20,658 nucleotides of DNA from Puniceicoccales bacterium (GTDB lineage Bacteria > Verrucomicrobiota > Verrucomicrobiia > Opitutales > JAIRLM01). Shown in pieces: positions 15,424 to 20,658 of this stretch. A program made the translations under genes and the position numbers. Each line of letters begins with the position of its first letter. The stretch's first letter is position 1. The DNA is taken from NCBI GenBank assembly GCA_031287845.1, contig JAITSI010000020.1:1-20658 (forward strand), given 5' to 3'. Below the pieces are notes generated by a model. It did not search any database and had not been told where the DNA came from. It worked only from the letters and a program-made list of their open reading frames with translations.

Positions 15424-16095
15424 TCAGGCCCCTTCCCCGTCCGCCGCCTCTTCCCCCGCCGCCTCTTTCCCCGCCGGCCGATCCCCGTAGGGATAGGAGT
15501 CCCACCAGGTCCTGGGGATGACCTGCACCTCCATGCCCGCCGCCGCCGCCGCCGCCGCCCCCAGGGGGCTGTCCTCGAACACCAGGCAGTCGCCAGGCCG
15601 CACCCCCAGCCGCTCCGCCGCGAGCAAAAACAGGTCCGGAGCCGGCTTGAGCCGTTCAATGTCCACGTCCTCCTGGCTGACGATTGCTTGGAAATGGGAA
15701 AAAATTTCCAGACGCCGCAGGATGCGGTGCACGTTGCCGCGCTGGCCGGAGGATGCCACCGCCATGGACCGCTTTCGCTCGGAGAGGATGAGGCGCAGCA
15801 CCGGAATAACTGGCTTGCAGTGGTCCAGCAGGCCATCGGCGTGGGCGGCCGCCAGCCGGGCGAACTCCGCGTGGGGCAGCTGGCAGCCATTTGCCGCGTT
15901 GTACTCGGCGAGCGTGGCGTGGAAGGCTCGGCCGCCGTTCGCGCAAAAAACTTCCCAGGACATGGGCGCGGGACCACCCAGGGTGCGGATGGCGTGGTTC
16001 CAGGCCGCGTGGTAGATGCCCATCGTGTCGGCGATGGTGCCATCGCAGTCAAAGATTAGGGCCCGGTGCCTCGATTGGAGCAGGTGCTGCAGCAT
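15424..16095 (-). CDS. HAD-superfamily phosphatase / beta-phosphoglucomutase-like
   Basis: The product is 223 aa from the ATG at 16095. Motif I is LIFDCDGTIADTMG (nucleophile D16, general acid D18). Motif II is VASSGQRGN (113-121), motif III is K150 in LKPAPDLFLLAA, and motif IV is FEDSPLGA (173-180), followed by six more Ala and AGMEV. A helical cap at about 25-90 makes it a subclass I enzyme of the phosphoglycolate phosphatase / beta-phosphoglucomutase / fructose-1-phosphatase type. Acting on a sugar phosphate is likely; the substrate is unknown. The start lies 47 nt inside the end of topB. The Gly/Glu/Ala-rich tail (about 208-223) looks disordered. A longer upstream start would add a Lys/Arg-rich stretch overlapping topB and is not chosen. 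Confidence 0.85.
   Translation of the reverse strand: MLQHLLQSRHRALIFDCDGTIADTMGIYHAAWNHAIRTLGGPAPMSWEVFCANGGRAFHATLAEYNAANGCQLPHAEFARLAAAHADGLLDHCKPVIPVLRLILSERKRSMAVASSGQRGNVHRILRRLEIFSHFQAIVSQEDVDIERLKPAPDLFLLAAERLGVRPGDCLVFEDSPLGAAAAAAAGMEVQVIPRTWWDSYPYGDRPAGKEAAGEEAADGEGA
15537..15557. repeat. (CCG)7 trinucleotide tract inside the HAD gene
   Basis: Seven uninterrupted CCG units encode the poly-alanine run after motif IV of the HAD phosphatase. The protein length here equals that of ordinary relatives (DSxxGxxAAxxAGM), so the tract has not expanded the enzyme. It could slip by whole codons without breaking the frame. Confidence 0.8.
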
Positions 16096-18610
16096 CGTTG
16101 TTCCGCTCTGCCCCCTTCCCCTTCCCTTTCCCCTTTTCCTTCGGAGCCCGGGGAGGGAATTCAAAGGTAATTTTTCCCGCATGGTCAAGCAGCAGATGGG
16201 CCGAGAATGTTTTTTTTGTCCGATTGGAGACGAAATCTCCGATGGCCGGGGACTTTCCGGAGGTCAGCAGGGCCAGCACCTCCTCCCGGGAAAGCTCGTG
16301 GCCCAGCATGCGCCGGCCCAGGCGGAGCTTGCAGCTGCCCTGGGCAAGGTTTTCGCAGTAAATGCCATGCTCCATCCAGTGCACCGATCCCTTGCAGAGG
16401 GGGCAGGGGCAGAGGACCGTGGCGGCCGTGGCGGCGGCGATGGCCTGGCGGGCCTGCTCCTGCCATTCCGCGGAACGGTCTTCGAACTCGAGCCGGGCCC
16501 GCCCCTGGTGGAGGACGATTTGGGCGCGGAATGGGCGGCCCAGGCGGGATCGGAAGTCGTCGAAGGGGCCGATGCGGCCGTCCCGCAGCAGCGCCACCAC
16601 CTCTTCGGGCCCCAGGCCGCGGCCGCCGATGACCTGGGGAATGCGGGTCGACCGGTCGGCCGTCAGGTATTCGCGCAGATTTTTCAAAAGCGGCTTCCCG
16701 TCCAGGGGGGAAATGACGTCGCTCTGGCGGCAGCTTTCGTCCCCTTCCCCGTCATAGCCGCGGATGCGGTCCACCATCGTCCGGGTCATGGCGGCGATTT
16801 CCGCCATAAAATCGGCCCGGCTAAAGTCTCTCTGCTCCATGCGGCGCAGTTTCCACTCCCATTCCCCGGTCATGGAGGGATTTTTCAAAATTTCCACGCC
16901 CATGGCGTTGAGGCAGTCGATGAGCTGCTCCGCCCTGGCCGTGGAGCGCAGGCAGTGCTCCTCCCGGCGCAGGTACTGGACCGTGATGAGGTTTTCGATG
17001 GTCGGTGCCCGCGTCGCCGGCGTCCCCAGGCCCTTTTCCCTCATGGCCTCCGCCAGCTCGCCGTCGGCGACCAATTTCCCCGCGGTTTCCATGGCCGTCA
17101 GCAGGGTGGCCTCCGTGTAGGGCGCCGGCGGCCGGGTCTGCTCCGCGGAAAGGTGCACGTCCACCACCGCGGCCCGGGGCGGTTCCCCGTCGCCGTCGCC
17201 GATGGGGGGCAGCAGATCCTTTTCCCGCTGCCGGTCCCGCTCGTAGACGACGAGCCAGCCGGGCACGGCCAGCACGCGGCCCTCGCTCAGGAACCCGTGG
17301 CCGGCAACGGTGGTGGTCCGCGTTGTCACGGCGTACTCCGCCGGCGGGTAGAAGGCCGCCAGGAAGCGCCGCGCCACCATGTCGTAGATTTTCTCCTCCT
17401 GCTCCTTTAGGCCGCTGGGCCGCTGGGGGGTGGGAACGATGGCAAAGTGGTCCGACACCTCGCCGTTGTTAAAAATTTTTCGATTCCCCGGCTGGACGCC
17501 GTGGGTGGTGAGGATTGTCCCGGCCAGGGGCCCGTAGTTCTGTTCCAGGCTGCGGATCGTTTCCGCGCAGACGGGCGGATAGTCCTCCGGCAGCGCCTTG
17601 GCGTCGGTGCGCGGGTAGGTGATGGCCTTGTGCACCTCGTAGAGGCGCTGGGCAATTTGCAGCGTGGCGATGGCGGAAAAGCCAAAGCGGCCGTTGGCCT
17701 CCCGCTGGAGCGTGGTCAGGTCGTAGAGCCGGGGAGGGGACTGGCGGCTGCGCTTTTGCTTCTCCGTGACCGCGCCCCAGTTCTCCGCCGCCGCGGCGTC
17801 CACCACTCGCTGGGCCTCCTCCTCCTGCCAGATGCGGCCATCGCCCGCCGCTCCGCCAGGCTGGTAGGTTCCCTCGTAGCAGGCGCCGCCGGCCAGGGAA
17901 AATTTTCCCAGGACGCGCCAGTAGGGAACGGGCTGGAAGTCCCGGATGGCCCGGTCCCGCTCCACGACCAGGGCCAGGGTCGGGGTTTGGACCCGGCCCA
18001 CGGATGCCACCGCATTGCCGGCCAGGCGGCGGACGGTGATGGCCCGGGTTCCGTTGATGCCCACGAGCCAGTCCGCCTCCGAGCGGCAGCGGGCAGCCTC
18101 CTGCAGGGGCACCATCTCCCCGGCGGAGCGGAGGACCTGGAAGGCCTTCTCGATTGCGGCCGCCGTCATGGATGCCAGCCACAGGCGGCGGAATGGCTTG
18201 GTCGAGCCGCTCAGCTCGTAGATGTAGGAAAAGATGAGCTCCCCCTCGCGGCCGGAGTCACAGGCGTTGATGACGTCGGCGATGCCGTCGGAATTGAGCA
18301 ATTTGCACAGGAGATCCAGACGCTCCTTGGTCTTTTCGATGGCCTTGAGGGAGAAGCGCTCCGGCACGATGGGCAGGTTGTCCAGGGTCCAGCGGCGCAG
18401 GTTGGGGGCCAGGTCCTCGGGCATGCAGAGCTCCACCAGGTGTCCAATGGCCGACGACACCACGTACCTGTCGTTTTCCATCACGTCCCTGCCCGTGGGG
18501 GAGGCTTTGAAGAGAACCCGGGCGATGTCCTTGGCCACGCTGGGCTTTTCCGCAATTACCAGCGTCCGGCCGCCCGTCTCCGCCGTCGCCTTGCTCTTTT
18601 TTGCCGCCAT
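16049..18610 (-). CDS. topB: Type IA DNA topoisomerase, TopB (topoisomerase III)-like
   Basis: This enzyme cuts and passes single DNA strands and can decatenate or resolve recombination intermediates. The product is 853 aa from the ATG at 18610. The Toprim domain has LVIAEKPSVAKDIA (Glu21) and CDSGREGELIFSYIYEL (acids D118, E122, E124). SEADWLVGINGTRA (177-190) and GRVQTPTLALVVERD follow, and the catalytic tyrosine is Y332 in ITYPRTD. The C-terminal region carries two topoisomerase C-terminal repeats (EEVVALLRDGRIGPFDDF and EEVLALLTSGKSPAIGDF) flanking a Cys-rich, zinc-ribbon-like patch (CPCPLCKG, later YCENLAQGSC). A KGKGKGKG tail follows. The 16-codon extension upstream of this ATG would overlap the tRNA gene and is rejected. 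The gene overlaps the HAD gene by 47 nt and has no Shine-Dalgarno. Confidence 0.93.
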   Translation of the reverse strand: MAAKKSKATAETGGRTLVIAEKPSVAKDIARVLFKASPTGRDVMENDRYVVSSAIGHLVELCMPEDLAPNLRRWTLDNLPIVPERFSLKAIEKTKERLDLLCKLLNSDGIADVINACDSGREGELIFSYIYELSGSTKPFRRLWLASMTAAAIEKAFQVLRSAGEMVPLQEAARCRSEADWLVGINGTRAITVRRLAGNAVASVGRVQTPTLALVVERDRAIRDFQPVPYWRVLGKFSLAGGACYEGTYQPGGAAGDGRIWQEEEAQRVVDAAAAENWGAVTEKQKRSRQSPPRLYDLTTLQREANGRFGFSAIATLQIAQRLYEVHKAITYPRTDAKALPEDYPPVCAETIRSLEQNYGPLAGTILTTHGVQPGNRKIFNNGEVSDHFAIVPTPQRPSGLKEQEEKIYDMVARRFLAAFYPPAEYAVTTRTTTVAGHGFLSEGRVLAVPGWLVVYERDRQREKDLLPPIGDGDGEPPRAAVVDVHLSAEQTRPPAPYTEATLLTAMETAGKLVADGELAEAMREKGLGTPATRAPTIENLITVQYLRREEHCLRSTARAEQLIDCLNAMGVEILKNPSMTGEWEWKLRRMEQRDFSRADFMAEIAAMTRTMVDRIRGYDGEGDESCRQSDVISPLDGKPLLKNLREYLTADRSTRIPQVIGGRGLGPEEVVALLRDGRIGPFDDFRSRLGRPFRAQIVLHQGRARLEFEDRSAEWQEQARQAIAAATAATVLCPCPLCKGSVHWMEHGIYCENLAQGSCKLRLGRRMLGHELSREEVLALLTSGKSPAIGDFVSNRTKKTFSAHLLLDHAGKITFEFPPRAPKEKGKGKGKGAERNNDAAAPAPIEAPGPNL

Positions 18611-18628
18611 GGAAATCGCAGTGTCCGG

Positions 18629-18699
18629 TGCGGGCAGACGGAATCGAACCGACATCACCAGCTTGGAAGGCTGGGGTTTTGCCGTTAAACCATGCCCGC
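18629..18699 (-). tRNA. tRNA-Gly (anticodon TCC)
   Basis: The minus strand folds into a cloverleaf. The acceptor GCGGGCA pairs with TGCCCGC, the D-arm is GTTTAACGGCAAAAC, and the anticodon arm is CCAGC-CTTCCAA-GCTGG with anticodon TCC. A 4-nt variable loop and T-arm GTCGG-TTCGATT-CCGTC follow. The T-stem has one U-U mismatch (positions 50-64). The discriminator is A, and CCA is not encoded (ACCGG follows). The sequence closely resembles E. coli tRNA-Gly(TCC). It lies 18 nt upstream of topB on the same strand, so it probably leads that transcript. Confidence 0.95.
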
Positions 18700-18737
18700 G
18701 TGGCCCCCTAGGCCACCCAACGCCGGCCGACTGTCAA
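18700..18737 (-). promoter_or_regulatory. Candidate promoter for tRNA-Gly and the topoisomerase unit
   Basis: A perfect TTGACA is on the minus strand at forward 18732-18737, 33 nt before the tRNA 5' end. CCTAGG (18707-18712) is the only nearby candidate -10 and is a poor one, at a long 19-nt spacing. The same TTGACA...CCTAGG combination occurs upstream of the SycN-like gene. The rest of the divergent spacer (18738-18943) holds A/T-rich patches (AAAAATTTT at 18792-18800) but no gene. Confidence 0.3.
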
Positions 18738-18943
18738 GGAAAATTCCCCCCATTCCCGGCGCGACGGGCCCATCGGCACCCCGCGGCGGGGAAAAATTTT
18801 GCCGGCGGCGGGTAAAAAAGTCCTCCCTTCCCGGTGTTCTTTGGCCCCAATCCAGCTGTCCAGGCTCCGTGCGGGCTATTTTCGTCCCTTGCGGAAAAAT
18901 AAAAATTTCTTGAACCCCCCTCCGACGACCTTTGGGTGAAGGC

Positions 18944-20347
18944 ATGGGGCAGAGAAGGCAAGGACAGCCGGTGCCGGCGGATGGGCCGGAGAATTCCAAT
19001 GGGGCGGAGCGGTGGCGGCAGGGAAGGGACCGGCAATTTTCTCCGCAGGTCGTTGCCCGCTACGGCTACTGGCGGCGGCGCCTGCTCTTCGTCCTCATCC
19101 TCGGCTACGCGGCATTCTACCTGGTGCGGCAGAACATGCAGGTTGCGGTTCCCTTCATGCTCCAGGAATTTGGCTGCTCCAAGACCCAGATCGGCTGGGT
19201 GTTCAGCGCCTTCCCCATCGTCTACGGCTTCGGCAAGTTTGCCAGCGGCGCCCTCTGCGACCGGGTCAACGTGCGCTACTACATGGCCTCCGGACTGGCC
19301 CTGGCGGCCCTGGCCAGCGCGATGATCGGCCTTTCCCCCTTCCTTTCCGTCCTCTGCGGCGCGGTGTTCAGCCCCCTGCTGCTGATCGCCATATTTTACT
19401 CCTTCAACGGACTTTTCCAGTCCGCCGGCTGGCCGCCCATCGCCCGGCTCATGACCAACTGGTTCTCTCCCAGGCAGCTCGGCACCTACTGGGGCGTGGT
19501 CAACGCCTCGCACCAGGTGGGAAGTGTGGCCATCCTCCTGGGCGGCGCCTGGCTGGGCCAGCACTGGGGCTGGCGCTCCATCTTCTTCGTCCCTGCCGCC
19601 ATCTGCCTGCTCATTTCCCTGATCCTGGGACGGCTGCTCTGCGACACGCCGGAATCGGAGGGCCTGCCTCCCCTGGAGGTCTACGAAGGACTGCGCCGGC
19701 CATCCCAGTCCTCCGATGGATCCGCCGCGGGCCATGCCACGTTTCGGGAAATCTTCTGCCGCTACATTCTTCCCAACCGGCCCCTCTGGGTGCTCTGCGG
19801 CGCCAACTTTTTCCTCTACGTGGTCCGCATGGGCTTCTTCAACTGGGCCCCCACCTACCTCCAGGAGGCCCGCGGCTCCTCCGCCATGGGCTCCAGCGTC
19901 CAGACCTCGCTCTTTGAGCTGGCCGGGCTCGTGGCCGGCATCCTCGCCGGCTACATCTCCGACCGCTGGGCGGGCGGCAAGCGCAACGCGGTCTGCGCCG
20001 TCTTCGTGTCCCTGCTGCTGCTCTGCCTCTTCGGCTTCTGGAAGGTTCCGGCGGGCCACCCGCTGCTGGATACGCTGCTGCTGACCGTCATCGGCTTCTT
20101 CGTCTACGGCCCCCAGATGCTGGCCGGCGTGGCGGGGGCAGAGCTGGGTTCCGGCCGTGCCGCGGCGACGGCGAATGGCCTCACCGGCCTCTTCGGCTAC
20201 CTGGGCGCCATCTTCTCCGGCTTCGGCGTCGGGCTCATCACCGACCACATGGGCTGGGAGCGGGCCATCCTCTTCTACATCTTCTGCGCCTTCGCCAGCA
20301 TGGTGCTCTTCGCCATGAACTGGCCCCAGACGGCACAGAAAAAATAG
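18944..20347 (+). CDS. MFS transporter, organophosphate:phosphate antiporter family (GlpT/UhpC-like)
   Basis: This inner-membrane antiporter would exchange inorganic phosphate for a phosphorylated metabolite such as glycerol-3-phosphate or hexose-6-phosphate. The product is 467 aa with about 12 hydrophobic segments in two halves, split by a hydrophilic loop (about 233-275). Both phosphate-binding arginines of the family appear: R62 in FYLVRQN (compare GlpT YYLVRKN, R45) and R295 in LYVVRMGFFNWAPTYLQE (compare GlpT R269). IVYGFGKFASGALCDR (92-107) is the family-typical loop between segments. Substrate choice, and transporter versus UhpC-type sensor, cannot be settled by eye. The ATG at 18944 is preferred over a TTG at 18932; the site GGGTGAAGG is very close to the ATG, and the N-terminal 45 residues are hydrophilic. 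The gene stands alone, divergent from tRNA-Gly. Confidence 0.88.
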   Translation: MGQRRQGQPVPADGPENSNGAERWRQGRDRQFSPQVVARYGYWRRRLLFVLILGYAAFYLVRQNMQVAVPFMLQEFGCSKTQIGWVFSAFPIVYGFGKFASGALCDRVNVRYYMASGLALAALASAMIGLSPFLSVLCGAVFSPLLLIAIFYSFNGLFQSAGWPPIARLMTNWFSPRQLGTYWGVVNASHQVGSVAILLGGAWLGQHWGWRSIFFVPAAICLLISLILGRLLCDTPESEGLPPLEVYEGLRRPSQSSDGSAAGHATFREIFCRYILPNRPLWVLCGANFFLYVVRMGFFNWAPTYLQEARGSSAMGSSVQTSLFELAGLVAGILAGYISDRWAGGKRNAVCAVFVSLLLLCLFGFWKVPAGHPLLDTLLLTVIGFFVYGPQMLAGVAGAELGSGRAAATANGLTGLFGYLGAIFSGFGVGLITDHMGWERAILFYIFCAFASMVLFAMNWPQTAQKK

Positions 20348-20373
20348 GGCGCTGGACTGGCCCGGCCGGCTCC

Positions 20374-20388
20374 CGGGTACGGTACCCG
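20374..20388. terminator. Short palindrome after the transporter gene
   Basis: CGGGTAC (20374-20380) and GTACCCG (20382-20388) form a 7-bp inverted repeat around one base, 27 nt after the stop codon. It lacks a T-run, so termination here is only possible. It lies between the gene and repeat copy B. Confidence 0.3.
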
Positions 20389-20395
20389 TTGCACC

Positions 20396-20658
20396 CCTAC
20401 GGTCAGGACCCGTAAAACCGGTCCGCCGGTTGACGGTGGGGCTGCGCCCCCCTGGCCCCCTACGCGAAATGCCGTCGTCATGATGCCGATAATCGGGGGA
20501 AATGCAGCGCAGCGCAGCTGAGGACAGCGCCCCCAACCGGGCCGGGAGGTTCCAAAGGGGGCTGCCGCACCCCTTTGCCAATCCCCCGCCCACGGAGTGC
20601 CGTACCGTCCGGCGCGCAATGCGCTATCATCCCTCGCTTCGCTCGGGACGCCGGCCGG
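20396..20658 (+). repeat. Mosaic dispersed repeat, copy B (downstream of the transporter)
   Basis: Same element as at 1-256, reverse-complemented. The inner block (20396-20456) carries the hairpin core GGGGCTGCGCCCC and the pair AACCGG / CCGGTT around TCCG. The outer block is 20522-20658. The middle (20457-20521) is unrelated to copy A and includes three tandem GCAGC units (20504-20518). Relative to the gene before it, the orientation is the same as copy A relative to sctV: inner block nearest the stop codon, outer block away from it. Here it begins 48 nt after the stop. No open frame through it looks like a gene. Confidence 0.85.

Noticed and set aside
15419..15505. Longer N-terminus for the nucleotidyltransferase
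   Set aside because: It adds Gly/Arg low complexity inside the HAD gene; the GTG at 15418 starts just before the conserved LVLAAG core.
16096..16188. Longer N-terminus for the HAD phosphatase
   Set aside because: It adds a Lys/Arg/Gly stretch fully overlapping topB, before a normal HAD motif I.
18611..18658. Longer N-terminus for topB
   Set aside because: The extra 16 codons translate the tRNA-Gly gene, a typical annotation artefact.
18734..20593. 619-codon minus-strand open frame opposite the transporter and through repeat copy B
   Set aside because: Low-complexity antisense composition; the plus-strand transporter has clear family residues.
1..20658. Composite transposon bounded by inverted repeats
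   Set aside because: All genes between are core or secretion genes, there is no transposase or integrase, and no target-site duplication can be seen at the window edges.
1..20658. CRISPR array or rRNA genes
   Set aside because: No regularly spaced direct repeats and no rRNA-like sequence were seen on either strand.

Overview
This 20.7 kb window comes from a GC-rich, diderm bacterium. My best guess is the PVC group (Verrucomicrobiota/Lentisphaerota-like). The basis is the look of GroEL, the dnaK-groES-groEL order, an NDP-sugar pyrophosphorylase-like enzyme of a type I associate with such genomes, and a type III secretion gene set. The taxonomy is inference. A near-identical, structured, non-coding repeat lies at each extreme end in inverted orientation, so the window may be a contig whose assembly stopped in a dispersed repeat.

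Layout, left to right. (1) 1-256: repeat copy A. (2) 252-3748, minus strand: four tightly packed type III secretion genes in the order SycN-like chaperone, sctX, sctY, sctV. This is the order of the Yersinia sycN-yscX-yscY-lcrD block, and it encodes an export-gate module. The needle, ATPase, ring and gatekeeper genes are not here. (3) 3749-4082: a divergent control region with two A/T-rich inverted repeats. (4) 4083-8192, plus strand: dnaK, groES and groEL. GroES carries an unusual cysteine-rich C-terminus. (5) 8221-8311: three consecutive strong hairpins between convergent units. (6) 8433-18699, minus strand: a long, compact unit read as tRNA-Gly(TCC), topB-like topoisomerase, HAD phosphatase, nucleotidyltransferase, gyrB, gyrA, dinB. 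Gaps are 5-18 nt and one pair overlaps by 47 nt. (7) 18944-20347, plus strand: an organophosphate:phosphate antiporter family transporter (GlpT/UhpC type). (8) 20396-20658: repeat copy B.

How they fit together. The secretion quartet would select and gate export of early substrates. It is divergent from the main folding chaperones and shares one intergenic region with them. The right-hand minus unit puts three topoisomerase genes and a translesion polymerase in one probable transcript, with two sugar-phosphate-type enzymes in the middle. A phosphorylated-metabolite antiporter plus type III secretion would suit a host-associated lifestyle. No transposase, integrase, CRISPR array or rRNA was seen. 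Long open frames opposite sctV, groEL, gyrB and the transporter are composition artefacts and are not annotated.
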